Part shown: piece after piece, positions 1-9,657 of the stretch
How the letters are laid out: every line of letters begins with the position of its first letter
Position numbering within the stretch: the stretch's first letter is position 1
Source: CAG-791 sp963655255
GTDB taxonomy: Bacteria > Bacillota > Clostridia > Lachnospirales > Lachnospiraceae
Direction of reading: 5' to 3'
DNA length: 64,000 bases
Assembly (NCBI GenBank): GCA_963655255.1
Contig: CAVKEB010000007.1
Location: forward strand, 29,169-93,168
Position numbers and translations under genes: made by a program
The notes under the pieces: model-generated
Told to the model about the DNA's origin: nothing
Seen by the model: only the letters and a program-made list of their open reading frames with translations
Database searches by the model: none

Positions 1-263
1 CGCGGCGCATCCGTGATCTCCATGCAGGGAATCTCCCCGCCGAACTGATTCTTCAGCTGGCAGAGAGTCTGTTTTCCATAGAAAATTCCGGCAGGCGCCC
101 CCGCAAGCCGGATGCCATCCTCACAAATGTCCAGGCGATAACCTTCCGGATTGTCCTGAACCTCTTTTTCCTTAACCTGCAGGCGATCACTGCACCTGCA
201 CCATCCTTCCTTCCGGATTACCTCATTCGGATACGGAATCAGCTGTAAAATTGTATGATCCAT
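1..263 (-). CDS. GH20 beta-N-acetylhexosaminidase, N-terminal part (cut by window edge)
   Basis: Only the first 87 codons are inside the window. They read as the small alpha/beta domain that precedes the catalytic barrel of family GH20 hexosaminidases: a segment like EGYRLDICEDGI, then GAPAGIFYGKQTL, and at the edge EITDAPR, which in this family leads into the barrel. The start is the ATG at 263, with AGGGGG eight bases upstream. A nearby ATG at 268 is in another frame. The enzyme would release terminal GlcNAc or GalNAc from glycans. No catalytic residue is in the visible part, so activity cannot be judged. A strong hairpin at 558-602 separates it from the symporter operon, so it probably has its own promoter between 264 and 460. 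Confidence 0.75.
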   Translation of the reverse strand, partial: MDHTILQLIPYPNEVIRKEGWCRCSDRLQVKEKEVQDNPEGYRLDICEDGIRLAGAPAGIFYGKQTLCQLKNQFGGEIPCMEITDAP

Positions 264-462
264 TTCATTGTCCCCCTCTGAAAAAGCTTCTCTTTTCAGT
301 TTATACTCTGCCCTCCGTTTTTCCTATAGATAAATGACAGGTAACCATTCCGCAGGCTGATTTCAATCGTAAATGTGCCCACAGGCGGTCAATTCCTCCT
401 TGAAATCAATATTGTGCTTTTCAAAAAAAGAAAAAATTCATTTTTTGAAAGTGAGCAGCTAT

Positions 463-552
463 ATGAAGACAATAACGCGAGCCAAACATCCGAAATATAG
501 CTATGAAGGAATCGAAATTCATGATATAGCCGATTGGCTGCTGCAAGAATAA
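463..552 (+). CDS. possible 29-residue ORF, unknown
   Basis: A short frame starting MKTITRAKHPKYS and ending DIADWLLQE stops six bases before the inverted repeat at 558-602. The only ribosome-binding candidate is GTGAG about eight bases upstream. No family is recognised. It may be a remnant of a longer gene, because the frame stays open upstream of the ATG. The remainder of 270-637 shows no other gene. Confidence 0.2.
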   Translation: MKTITRAKHPKYSYEGIEIHDIADWLLQE

Positions 553-557
553 GCAAG

Positions 558-602
558 AAAATATCTCCATCATTCTCTTTTGAAATGATGGAGATATTTT
601 TA
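558..602 (-). terminator. strong inverted repeat, probable terminator
   Basis: Arms of about 16 bases (AAATATCTCCATCATT and its complement) enclose a 9-base loop, with A/T runs on both sides. It follows the hypothetical gene at 638-1210 on the minus strand and could work in both directions. Confidence 0.7.
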
Positions 603-637
603 TGTCTATGGAGATCCGGATCCTCCGGCTTTCCTTT

Positions 638-1210
638 TCAGCCGGTCAGAAGTTCCGGATGTTTCTGCAAATACTGCTGTGCGATGATTTTCTGCACCGG
701 ATCGAAATTGCTGAAGTCAACCTTTTCCGATACCGGGTCCACCAGAAAAATATAATCCGATTTTCCCCGGACACAGAAGGTTGGTTCCGCAATATATACC
801 TGATCGGCAACGGATTCCTCTAGGTGGCAGCGGCGCAGCACCTTCCGGATGGTATGATCCAGCTGCATCTGCTGCTGAATCTCCCGATCCGTATCTTCCG
901 TACTGCGGTTCACATTGATGAGCTTCTCTGCGGGCAGTTCCCGTGTTTCCAGCATGAAATTCCGCCCGCTGCTGCTCCCGGGAAGGGCCATGACCGCGAT
1001 ATTCTCGCTCACACAGCTGCACAGGAACTGAAATTCTTCTCCGGTTTCCCGAACCCGGAAAATCTTCCTCCGATACGGAATGTAATACGTATCATCCGGA
1101 TAGATTCTGGTTCTGCCGTATTTCAGAATCGCCGGAACCGTGCTCAGAAATGCCGACAGGATTTTAATCGGATCTTTCCCGTTTTTTCTCGCAAGAACGA
1201 TGTGTTCCAT
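638..1210 (-). CDS. conserved hypothetical protein, 190 aa
   Basis: A soluble protein of unknown family. It begins MEHIVLARKNGKDP and has no signal peptide or membrane segment. The ATG at 1210 is preceded by GAGGA eight bases away; a TTG 13 codons upstream is less likely. It follows the sodium symporter by 43 bases on the same strand, with a terminator just downstream, so it is probably the last gene of the GH31-symporter operon. The middle contains GSSSGRNFMLETRELP and the C-terminal third is rich in charged residues. No function is assigned. Confidence 0.7.
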   Translation of the reverse strand: MEHIVLARKNGKDPIKILSAFLSTVPAILKYGRTRIYPDDTYYIPYRRKIFRVRETGEEFQFLCSCVSENIAVMALPGSSSGRNFMLETRELPAEKLINVNRSTEDTDREIQQQMQLDHTIRKVLRRCHLEESVADQVYIAEPTFCVRGKSDYIFLVDPVSEKVDFSNFDPVQKIIAQQYLQKHPELLTG

Positions 1211-1253
1211 GTAAATCTTCCTCAGAATCCATTGTCTGGTCTGCCTCAATCCG

Positions 1254-2888
1254 TCAGATCAGAGACAACACGATCACAATCACAATGAAGTACGCAATCA
1301 GGGCATAGCTGATCTTGTCCACCTTGCCCGGAATGACATAATAGCCATCCTCATCCTTCTCTGCAATCTTGCCTGCTGCAGCAAGTTTGGTGACGTAGCC
1401 GATGGTCAGTTCACTTCCAACTGCAGTGTCGAACCGGAAATTCTCGTCCAGAGCCTCGCGGGCCTGCTTCTTCTCATCCGTGATCCGGCTCACGATATAG
1501 CCGACTGCGACAGCGAACAGGAAACCGAGGAAGTTCCACCACAGTGAACCGATGGACGTGAACTTGAACATATACAGGTCAATGGCAAGTCCCGCGATGA
1601 CTGCCGCAATGCAGCCCTTCTGATTTGCCTTCTTGCAGAATACCGCCAGCACAAAGGCAGAGAGCAGGCAGGGATAGAACAGCGGTCCGATCGTATTGAT
1701 GATATCCAGAACGCCGCCGAGACCGCCGAGGAACAGGGCGACCACTGTGGCAAAAACACCCCACACCAGCGTCATCAGCCGGGAAACCTTCAGGCACTTC
1801 TCATCATCCGCCTTCGGATTGATCTTCTTGTAAATGTCGTTGACGCTGACCGTTGCAAGAGAATTCAGTGCCGAATCCAGACTGGACATACCTGCGGCAA
1901 AGACGCCCGCAGTGACAAGTCCCGCAATACCGACCGGAAGATATTTCGATACGAAAGTCAGCATAACCATGTCGGAATTCTCGAACTGCTGTCCGTTGTA
2001 GGCACTGTACAGGCAGATTCCGGAGAACAGGAACAGCAGCGTCTGCAGCGGTGCGATGAAACCGGAGAATGCAAGAGACAGCTTGGATTCACGGATGTTC
2101 TTGGCCGTCAGCACTCTCTGAATCTGGCTCTGGTCTGTGCCAAGGTAAGCCAGATACAGGAAGCCCGATCCGAACAATCCGCCCCAGAAGGTGTAGGAAT
2201 CCTTCATGTTGAAGGAATAATCCAGTCCGGTCAGAAGGCCGGCTCCCGACGCATTGGAGAGGATCGTTCCAAGGCCTCCGTCCACCGTAAAGATCGGGAT
2301 CACGATAGCCAGGACAACACCGAAATAGATGATGAACATCTGCACGACATCCGTCCAGATGACTGCGGAAATGCCGCCCGTTACGGTATAGATGATGGCG
2401 ATGATTCCCATCAGAAGAACCGCGGTCTTGGTCGGCAGGCCCGTGATGGTGGACAGCGCGAGCGCAGGAGCGAACAGCACGACTGCCGTCTGCAGGCCTC
2501 TGGAAAGCAGGAAAATCACGGCCAGCAGCGTTCTTGATTTGGATCCGAACCGCTTCTCCAGATATTCATAGACACTGACCACCTTTGTGTTATAGAAAAA
2601 CGGAACAAACGTGGTCATCAGAATTGCCATGACAACCGGGAACTGGAACATGAACGTCACACGGTGCAGGCCGCTGGTATAGCCCCATCCCGGCATACCG
2701 ATGAAGGATGCCGCCGAGCACTGTGTTGCCAGAACGGACAGGCCGATCGCCCACCATGGAATTCTTCTTCCTCCAAGGAAATAATCCCTGGTTGTCTTGT
2801 TCGTTTTCCCCATCTTCGAGCCAAGATACATCATGGCCGCAAAGTACAGAATCAGAACAGCCCAGTTTACTACTCCGAAACTACTCAT
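1254..2888 (-). CDS. sodium:solute symporter (SSS family), 544 aa
   Basis: An integral membrane transporter of the SSS/SLC5 family that couples substrate uptake to sodium. About 13 hydrophobic segments are visible. An early signature near residues 34-50 (TRDYFLGGRRIPWWAIG) is typical of SSS transporters for sugars and related compounds, followed by SVLATQCSAASFIGMPGWGY. The ATG at 2888 has AAGGAGGGG upstream. It lies about 100 bases downstream of the GH31 glycosidase on the same strand, so the likely substrate is a sugar released from or related to the GH31 product. The exact substrate cannot be read from the sequence. Confidence 0.85.
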   Translation of the reverse strand: MSSFGVVNWAVLILYFAAMMYLGSKMGKTNKTTRDYFLGGRRIPWWAIGLSVLATQCSAASFIGMPGWGYTSGLHRVTFMFQFPVVMAILMTTFVPFFYNTKVVSVYEYLEKRFGSKSRTLLAVIFLLSRGLQTAVVLFAPALALSTITGLPTKTAVLLMGIIAIIYTVTGGISAVIWTDVVQMFIIYFGVVLAIVIPIFTVDGGLGTILSNASGAGLLTGLDYSFNMKDSYTFWGGLFGSGFLYLAYLGTDQSQIQRVLTAKNIRESKLSLAFSGFIAPLQTLLFLFSGICLYSAYNGQQFENSDMVMLTFVSKYLPVGIAGLVTAGVFAAGMSSLDSALNSLATVSVNDIYKKINPKADDEKCLKVSRLMTLVWGVFATVVALFLGGLGGVLDIINTIGPLFYPCLLSAFVLAVFCKKANQKGCIAAVIAGLAIDLYMFKFTSIGSLWWNFLGFLFAVAVGYIVSRITDEKKQAREALDENFRFDTAVGSELTIGYVTKLAAAGKIAEKDEDGYYVIPGKVDKISYALIAYFIVIVIVLSLI

Positions 2889-2989
2889 TTTGTTATTCCC
2901 CTCCTTGTTGTGAATGCGTTCCGCGCTGCCGTTTCCCGCTCTGTCCGCCCCTGCCTGCGGGCCCCCGCGTGAAACCGCGCGTGAAACCT

Positions 2990-5038
2990 TTATCTATTGC
3001 CGAGAAGATCCGCCAGCTCTCTGGTTCTGGCGTAGACAGGAATCACATCAAGCGGTGCTTTGACCGCCGCGCGTCCTCCACCAGCCACTTCACTGCCGTC
3101 TTCTACTGCAAACCAGTTTCCCTCCGGGAACCACACTTCTCTCTCCTGCGTTCCCTGTTCCGTTACCGGCGCGACCAGAAGCTCGTTTCCGAACATGTAC
3201 TGATCCTCCGCCTCGTACGCTTCGCGCCGGTCCGGATAGACATAGAACATCGGCCGGATCAGGGGCGTTCCCTTTTCATGCGCCTCTGTCATAAGCTCCG
3301 CTACATACGGCCGCATTCTTTCTCTCATCAGAAGATATTTCTTCAGAATTTCATAGACATCCTCGCCGTAGGACCAGAGCTCATTCGGTGAGCCCGATGT
3401 GTACTTCCACGCCTTCGCATTCCCAGCCACGAACGACTTTCCTTCCACCGCGCTGACCTTCGGCTCCCGGAATCCATGCATCCGCAGGACCGGACAAAAC
3501 GCCGCGAACTCGAACCACCGCACGAGACATTCCCGAAAAACAGGATCCGCTGCGTTTCCTCCGTGGAACCCGCCGATATCCGTTGTCCACCACGGCATCC
3601 CGGCGATGCTCATGCTCTGCGCCGCGTAAATCTGTGTTTTCAGAATCTCGAAATTGGATGCCACATCCCCGGTCCATACGAGAGCGCCGTACCGTTGGGA
3701 TCCGGCCCAGGCACAGCGGCAAAGACTTACAATGTCCGTCTCTCCCTCGCGCTTTCTTCCCTCATACACCATTCTCGCGAATTCTCTCGGATAGATATTG
3801 CCGCTCTCCAGATCGCTGCCCGCATAGAAACGGTAATTCCGATAGGTATATCCGGAGACCTCCGGCTCACATTCATCCAGCCAGAAAAGATGAATGCCCT
3901 TGTCATAGTAATCGCGCTTCAGATGATCCCAGACATAGTCCCGTGCCGCCGGATTGGTCGCATCGAAATAAGTGTCCTTATTCTTGATGCCCAGCCTCGG
4001 CCCGTATTCCGTTCGCAGCAGATATCCTTTTTCTTCCAGCTCGCGGTAATTCTCACTTTCCTCTTCGACCGTCGGCCACACCGAAATCATGACCTCGATC
4101 CCCATCTCCCGCAGTTCTTTTACCATCTGCTCCGGATCCGGCCAGAGTTCCGGGTCGAATTTCCAGTCCCCCTGTGCCGTCCAATGGAAGAAGTCAATGA
4201 CAATGACGCTGAGCGGAAGATTTCTTCTCTTGTATTCCCGGGCAACCTCCAGAACCTCCTTCTGGGTGCGGTAACGAAGCTTGCTCTGCCAAAGCCCGGT
4301 CCCATATGACGGCATCTGCGGAACATGTCCGGCTGCGTCCGCAAAGTGCTCTTCAATTTCTTCCGGACTGTCCCCCGCCGTGATCCAGTAATCCAGCTGC
4401 TTCGTCGACTCTGCCCGCCACTCCGTCATGTTGCGCCCGAACGAAGCGTATCCGATCGCCGGATTGTTCCACAAAAAGCCATAGCCTTCCGAAGAAATCA
4501 GAAACGGCACACTGACCTGCGAATTTCTCTGCGCGAGCTCCAGCTTGCAGCCCTTCAGATTCAAAAACGGCAGGCCATACTGCCCCATGCCATAGAACCT
4601 TTCGCCTTCCTTTGCCACAAAATGCGCCGTCAGCATGTAATCATTCGTCCCGAGGTGCGGCTCATACTGCCTGGACGGAATTTCCAAAGCGCTGTCCGGA
4701 TCCTGTTCATAATTTCTCCGGCGAAAGCGGTTTTTATCGTATTCTTCCAGTAAAACCTTCCCGTCCGCTTTTCGGAAAATCAGCCTTCCCGTAGAACAGA
4801 TCTCGCAGATCAGTTTCCCATTCCGGATGGTCCCCCGGTCATTTTCCTCATCAATTTCGATTTCGGCCTTCTGCCTGTCCACAGGAAGCAGCGCGGACAG
4901 ACTTGCCTCTTCCCCGTCCTCACGAAAACGGTTGTTCTGCGTTGCCCGGATGCGAAAGCTGTCTGCCCCCCACGGCTCTATCCGAAGCAGTTCCTTGTCA
5001 AAGCGCCTGCAAAGTGCCTGTTCCTCTCTCCAAATCAT
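2990..5038 (-). CDS. GH31 alpha-glycosidase (alpha-glucosidase/alpha-xylosidase type), 682 aa
   Basis: A cytoplasmic retaining alpha-glycosidase. The central barrel shows the family landmarks: LFWLDECEPE with the nucleophile Asp near residue 388, and WTGD with the acid/base Asp near residue 458, followed by GMPWWTTDIGGFHGG. An N-terminal beta domain carries FYGMGQYG. The frame stays open 33 codons further to an ATG at 5137, but that start has no ribosome site and would overlap the operator palindromes. The ATG at 5038 has GGAGGG five bases upstream and is preferred. Substrate could be alpha-glucosides or alpha-xylosides. A LacI-type regulator is divergent, and the symporter lies downstream. 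Confidence 0.88.
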   Translation of the reverse strand: MIWREEQALCRRFDKELLRIEPWGADSFRIRATQNNRFREDGEEASLSALLPVDRQKAEIEIDEENDRGTIRNGKLICEICSTGRLIFRKADGKVLLEEYDKNRFRRRNYEQDPDSALEIPSRQYEPHLGTNDYMLTAHFVAKEGERFYGMGQYGLPFLNLKGCKLELAQRNSQVSVPFLISSEGYGFLWNNPAIGYASFGRNMTEWRAESTKQLDYWITAGDSPEEIEEHFADAAGHVPQMPSYGTGLWQSKLRYRTQKEVLEVAREYKRRNLPLSVIVIDFFHWTAQGDWKFDPELWPDPEQMVKELREMGIEVMISVWPTVEEESENYRELEEKGYLLRTEYGPRLGIKNKDTYFDATNPAARDYVWDHLKRDYYDKGIHLFWLDECEPEVSGYTYRNYRFYAGSDLESGNIYPREFARMVYEGRKREGETDIVSLCRCAWAGSQRYGALVWTGDVASNFEILKTQIYAAQSMSIAGMPWWTTDIGGFHGGNAADPVFRECLVRWFEFAAFCPVLRMHGFREPKVSAVEGKSFVAGNAKAWKYTSGSPNELWSYGEDVYEILKKYLLMRERMRPYVAELMTEAHEKGTPLIRPMFYVYPDRREAYEAEDQYMFGNELLVAPVTEQGTQEREVWFPEGNWFAVEDGSEVAGGGRAAVKAPLDVIPVYARTRELADLLGNR

Positions 5039-5120
5039 TGCTGCCCTCCGCATATTTTTTCTTCTGAACTGGATTTCATGATAATTTTCATCGTCATCAT
5101 ATTCAATATTGTTTCGTTTT

Positions 5121-5160
5121 AACACGTGTAAATTCATCGCTTTGCATAGTTACACGTGTT
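5121..5160. promoter_or_regulatory. paired LacI-type operator palindromes
   Basis: AACACGTGTA at 5121-5130 and its exact reverse complement TACACGTGTT at 5151-5160 lie 30 bases apart centre to centre, about three helical turns. Each is a CG-centred palindrome (ACACGTGT), as is usual for LacI-family operators. They lie just upstream of the GH31 start and in front of the divergent LacI gene at 5456, which is the natural candidate binder. Confidence 0.65.
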
Positions 5161-5322
5161 AACTTTTGTTCACAAAACCATAGCCTCGCGTTATACTGTA
5201 TTTATTTCATCCGACCATGGATTTCATTTAAACCTGATGCTTATTTACAACTGCCGGCCCCATCGTGCCCGGCCCGCAGGGAGCCATCCACATCAGGATT
5301 TGCTATATGTCCATGGCCGTAA

Positions 5323-5342
5323 AAGATACCATCCGGTATCTT
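5323..5342. promoter_or_regulatory. 20-bp inverted repeat upstream of LacI gene
   Basis: AAGATACC and GGTATCTT (8-base arms, 4-base spacer) lie about 115 bases upstream of the regulator start. It could be a second operator or a small RNA hairpin. No T-run follows on the plus strand. The rest of 5161-5455 holds no gene. Confidence 0.35.
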
Positions 5343-5455
5343 CGAGTGTCAGGGACTCTGACCGACAACGTTAAGGATTCCCGCTGGGATATTCGAAATG
5401 TGTTGAACCGTTACCTCGAAAATAGTAAAGATTTGATTCAGAAGGGAGCTGACTT

Positions 5456-6517
5456 ATGTCTGGCGAAAGCTATCGGCGCATGACACTGGAGGAGATTGCA
5501 GAGAAAATTCATGTCTCCCGGACAACGATCTATAACGTTGTAAACAACAAAGGCTCCGTCAGTCAGAAAACACGCCGGATCGTTCTGGATGCTCTGAAGG
5601 AATGTCACTACATTCCCAATCAAAACGCCAGAGACCTTGCCATGAACAAGCGGATTCCCATTGCCCTCCTCGATTACGATTCCCTGAATGCCACTTATTT
5701 CCGGCCCGCGATTACCAAGGGTGTGGAACAGGCTCTGGAGAAATACGGCGACAACGGAATGGAAGTCAAGGTCTACACGGCCAACCAGAATGTCCCGGAG
5801 GAGCAGAGGGATTTCCTTCATATTGCAAGACAGCAGGGCATCCGGAATTTCGTCATTGTCGCCGCCAATCCCGGTGAGATGAAGGAAGAAGCGAGAAACC
5901 TCCGCGCAGAGGGATGTCACGTGGTCATGCTGAGCAAACCTGTCCCGGGCAATGACTACGACGCCTTCATCGGCATTGACGATTACAAGACCGGAACCAT
6001 CGCCGGTGAACTCATGGGAAAAATGCTGCCGGAGCACGGGACCGTTCAGATTCTGATGGGAAAGCGCTCTTATTCCAGCACTGATTCTCTCATCGCGCGC
6101 TGCAACGGCTTTTCGGATGTACTGAAAAGCGATTTCCGGAATCTTACTCTGCTTCATCCCATTGAAGAGCTGAACACCCGGAATGACATTTACCTGGCTC
6201 TGGACCGTATTCTTGACTTTACCGAGATCAAGGGAATTTTCGATCTGACCTATCACCCGGACATCGTGGCGTCCTATATTCGCGAAAACTGCTCAAAGCG
6301 TCCCCGGTTGATCTGCATGGACCTTTTCCCGGAGCTCATTCCCTATGTTTCCGACGGAACCGTGGATGCCGTTATTTTTCAGGATATTGCAAAGCAAGCC
6401 GAAACAGCATGTGAAATGCTGTTCCGGCTTGCATGCTACGGCGAGGAAATTCTCTCCGGGAATCACGATTCCAAACTGTCTATTGTGATTAAAAGCAATC
6501 TGTCATGCTTCCGCTGA
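5456..6517 (+). CDS. LacI-family transcriptional regulator, 353 aa
   Basis: The N-terminal helix-turn-helix reads MTLEEIAEKIHVSRTTIYNVV (residues about 8-28) with a hinge near residue 60, followed by a periplasmic-binding-protein-like effector domain (residues about 65-350). AGGGAG precedes the ATG at 5456. It is transcribed away from GH31, and the palindromes at 5121-5160 are plausible binding sites, so it probably senses the sugar handled by the GH31/symporter operon. Its last 15 bases overlap the end of the convergent GH127 gene. Confidence 0.88.
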   Translation: MSGESYRRMTLEEIAEKIHVSRTTIYNVVNNKGSVSQKTRRIVLDALKECHYIPNQNARDLAMNKRIPIALLDYDSLNATYFRPAITKGVEQALEKYGDNGMEVKVYTANQNVPEEQRDFLHIARQQGIRNFVIVAANPGEMKEEARNLRAEGCHVVMLSKPVPGNDYDAFIGIDDYKTGTIAGELMGKMLPEHGTVQILMGKRSYSSTDSLIARCNGFSDVLKSDFRNLTLLHPIEELNTRNDIYLALDRILDFTEIKGIFDLTYHPDIVASYIRENCSKRPRLICMDLFPELIPYVSDGTVDAVIFQDIAKQAETACEMLFRLACYGEEILSGNHDSKLSIVIKSNLSCFR

Positions 6518-8482
6518 GCCGGAGGTTTCCACATTCAGGCTGGCATCCATCATCCAGACCTGCATCTCACCTTTTCCGCGGTTGTTCCAGCTGCAGTACG
6601 GGATTGCACGCAGTCTTGTTTCCCGGTAAACCGGCTTCTCCGGGCTGTACAGCCGGTCCGATGCCTTACTGTAATCAATCCGTTCTCCGCTGACTTCTGC
6701 ACAGAGTGTTCCGCCCAGAAGGTTGGAGTCGCGACTCTCATGGATCGGCTGATCTGTTCTTATCCGGCATCCTGCCAGATACGGGCCATTATCCGCCTCC
6801 TCAAAGCAATACACCATCGGCCCACGCATAATGCAAACCTTGCCGATGTCGTCCCGCACCTTCGGATTGCAATAAACAAAACGAAATTGAACATCTAATA
6901 TAAGCTGAATAACATCTCTCGCCGCCCATACTCGTGTGAGATATAAATATCCTTTTGAAACATTACAGCTTATTTTTTCTCCATTTATTAAAACTTCCCA
7001 GTGATTTCCTATATATCCGGGAATTCGAAGAGCAATGGTCTGTTCCGTCCCGGCCGCTTCCTGCACTTGCAGCTGAATCTTACCAGACTCTGGATAGTTT
7101 GCCTGAACAGAAAGCTTCAGATCACCGTGCTCCAAGGATGCATCAATATCGCTGGATATATATAAATTTACAAAACAAGTATCACCCTCTACATCGAACA
7201 TGTAATTTCCCATTGAAGCCAATGTTCGCGTAATATTCGGCGGACAGCAGGCTACACCAAACCACAGTTGCCGTTCAGTTTTCACATGTCGCATCGTCGG
7301 ATTGTTCTCCGCTACTTCCGGTACCACCTCCAGCGGATTTACATAAAAGAAATGTTTGCCGTCCAGTGCAATTCCGGCAAGGAGCGTATTGTACAGTGCC
7401 CGTTCCACCGTATCCATATACTTTCCATCCCGTGTATTCTGGAACATTCGGTTTGAAAACATCGCAAGGCCAATCGTTGCACAGGATTCAGAATAATTCG
7501 TATTGTTCGGAAGATCATAATCAATGGTGAAACGTTCGCCATACGCCGCAGATCCAATGCTTCCTGTTACATACATCTGCCGATTCACAATGTCCTTCCA
7601 CAGCGTCTCGCACTGTGCCAGAAGCGCGGCATCCTGTTTCTCCCAGGCAAGATCAGCCATCGCACTATACAGATATACCGCGCGAACAGCATGTCCTTCC
7701 GCTACCTTCTGATCTTTCAGTGGTTTGTCTGCCTGGCAATAATCAAACGGGAAATCCTTAAATTCCGGGAAAATAAATGTTCCGTTTCGATAATTTTCTT
7801 CTGATTCAAAATAACACGGCTGCTTTCCCCTGTTCTGTATAAAATAGTCCGCAAGCGCCAGATAGTTTTCTTTTCCAGTCAGGCGGTACAGACGGATCAG
7901 CGCAAGCTCGACTTCCGGATGTCCGGGATATCCGTGCATTTTATCCTCTTCTGGTCCAAATACTTCACAAAGATTGTCCGCCATGCGGCAAACAACATCC
8001 AGAATCTTCCGCTTTCCTGTAGCCTCATAGTAAGCCACCGCTGCTTCGATCAGATGCCCGGCCGTATATAACTCGTGTCCTTCGAACAGGTCACTCCAGC
8101 GCTTTTTCCCGCTAATTGTATAGTAAGTATTCAGATAGCCATCTTCACACTGTGCTCCCGCAATTAAATCTATCGCCTCATCCGCAATTTTTTCCAGCTG
8201 CGGATTCGGTTTCTTCGCAAGCGAATAGGCCACCGCCTCCAGCCACTTGGCGACATCCGTATCCTGAAACACCATTCCCTGATGTTCGCCCTTTTTCAAT
8301 CCGCAGGCAACACGGAAATTATGCATGCAATAGCTCTTCTCCGCCCCGGGAACCCGATCATTGATCAGTTCCCACTCAAAGGGAAGAATCACATCTTCCA
8401 CCAGGTTGATATATCTGTCCCAAAATATGTCATGAATCCGTATATTTTTAAGTGCAATATTCCGGAGTCTCTTTTCCTTCAT
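6503..8482 (-). CDS. GH127 beta-L-arabinofuranosidase (DUF1680), 659 aa
   Basis: It resembles the Bifidobacterium HypBA1 family, which removes beta-1,2-linked L-arabinofuranose from hydroxyproline-linked arabinosides. The zinc/cysteine catalytic set is recognisable: YGERF with Glu316, SESC with Glu332 and Cys334, and ACCPPN with Cys412-Cys413, in the same spacing as the known Glu322, Glu338, Cys340, Cys417 and Cys418. There is no signal peptide, so substrates must be imported first, which fits the ABC importer and LacI gene just upstream. Length is normal for the family. The 3' end overlaps the convergent LacI gene by 15 bases. Confidence 0.92.
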   Translation of the reverse strand: MKEKRLRNIALKNIRIHDIFWDRYINLVEDVILPFEWELINDRVPGAEKSYCMHNFRVACGLKKGEHQGMVFQDTDVAKWLEAVAYSLAKKPNPQLEKIADEAIDLIAGAQCEDGYLNTYYTISGKKRWSDLFEGHELYTAGHLIEAAVAYYEATGKRKILDVVCRMADNLCEVFGPEEDKMHGYPGHPEVELALIRLYRLTGKENYLALADYFIQNRGKQPCYFESEENYRNGTFIFPEFKDFPFDYCQADKPLKDQKVAEGHAVRAVYLYSAMADLAWEKQDAALLAQCETLWKDIVNRQMYVTGSIGSAAYGERFTIDYDLPNNTNYSESCATIGLAMFSNRMFQNTRDGKYMDTVERALYNTLLAGIALDGKHFFYVNPLEVVPEVAENNPTMRHVKTERQLWFGVACCPPNITRTLASMGNYMFDVEGDTCFVNLYISSDIDASLEHGDLKLSVQANYPESGKIQLQVQEAAGTEQTIALRIPGYIGNHWEVLINGEKISCNVSKGYLYLTRVWAARDVIQLILDVQFRFVYCNPKVRDDIGKVCIMRGPMVYCFEEADNGPYLAGCRIRTDQPIHESRDSNLLGGTLCAEVSGERIDYSKASDRLYSPEKPVYRETRLRAIPYCSWNNRGKGEMQVWMMDASLNVETSGSAEA

Positions 8483-8549
8483 AGCTTATATTCCTTCCAA
8501 CAGCTAGAATCCAATACACGTAAACATCATTTGATAATATTTATAACTG

Positions 8550-9641
8550 TTACAAACCTTTTCTTGTTTCACCTTGTATATCAGCAACGGAATTTCCCTC
8601 TATAATTTTGCAGGAATAAGTTACATTTAATGCTTCGCTCTCTTCGCCTTGAATTCTTTGAATTAAAAGATCCAGAGCACGATATCCCATTTGATGAAGC
8701 GGTCTCTCTACCGTGGTCAGTGGCGGAACAAGATGTTGTGCAAAATCTGCATTATCAAATCCCGTCACCGATAAATCTTCTGGAATTCTTAATCCAAGTT
8801 CAGCCGCAGCTGTATAAACACCTACTGCCATTTCATCATTCATACATACAATAACAGATGGCCGAAGTTCTTCTGGAAGAAGATCTTTTTGAGTTCCAGC
8901 ATCGTTTCCTGTTAATAGACGTATCGCTGCATTTCTTCCTCCCTGAAAGTTCCAATTTCCCTGCTCATTCCAGTTATTTGGAAGATCAATTTCTGCATCC
9001 CGCAGGGCCTTACAGAATCCCTGAAAGCGTAGCTGCGCAGGTTCTGATCCTTTCGCGCCATTTATAACTGCTATTCGTTTATGGCCACGGCTCACAATCT
9101 CTCGTGTCAGCAAATTTACAACTTTCTCATTGTCATATCGAATCGAGGCTTCTTTTTCGTCCTCTGTATAGCAGTAACAATATACGACTGGTTTATCTGA
9201 TCCCGCCAAAACATTTTCCATACGGCGATCATGCATTCCGATATATATGATCCCATCTACTTGCAGTGACAATAATGTTTCCATCGAACGTTGAATACTG
9301 TCACGATATTCTTCAATTTCATCAAAATGAGAACTGATTTTGCTCTGCAGTCTCAGATTTCCCAAAATCGTATTATAATTTTTTTCTTCGGCATATCGAT
9401 TGATTCCGTCGATAATAAACGCAGTGTGCGGGACAGTAATATCCTCTACAAGAATTCCGATCAGTCCGCTCCGACTTTTACGTAAACTCCCTGCAAGCAT
9501 ATTAGAGCGATATCCTTTTTCTTTAATTACCTTCCGGACTCGGTCTTTTGTTTTGCTGCTGATTCTGGAAGAATCACTCATTACAAGAGAAACTGTTGCA
9601 GTCGATACTCCAGCCTCTTCCGCAATCTCTTTAAGTGTCAT
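8550..9641 (-). CDS. LacI-family transcriptional regulator, 363 aa
   Basis: The N-terminal HTH MTLKEIAEEAGVSTATVSLVM and the hinge region around LAGSLRKSRSG are typical of the CcpA/PurR/LacI family. A sugar-binding-protein-like domain follows. The chosen ATG at 9641 has GGGGG five bases upstream; an in-frame ATG four codons earlier (9653) is possible. It sits 16 bases after the permease stop and 67 bases before GH127, in one operon, so it probably controls this arabinoside uptake set. The operator-like palindrome at 12929-12943 before the binding-protein gene is its likely target. Confidence 0.88.
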   Translation of the reverse strand: MTLKEIAEEAGVSTATVSLVMSDSSRISSKTKDRVRKVIKEKGYRSNMLAGSLRKSRSGLIGILVEDITVPHTAFIIDGINRYAEEKNYNTILGNLRLQSKISSHFDEIEEYRDSIQRSMETLLSLQVDGIIYIGMHDRRMENVLAGSDKPVVYCYCYTEDEKEASIRYDNEKVVNLLTREIVSRGHKRIAVINGAKGSEPAQLRFQGFCKALRDAEIDLPNNWNEQGNWNFQGGRNAAIRLLTGNDAGTQKDLLPEELRPSVIVCMNDEMAVGVYTAAAELGLRIPEDLSVTGFDNADFAQHLVPPLTTVERPLHQMGYRALDLLIQRIQGEESEALNVTYSCKIIEGNSVADIQGETRKGL

Positions 9642-9657
9642 ACTGTCCCCCATTCCT

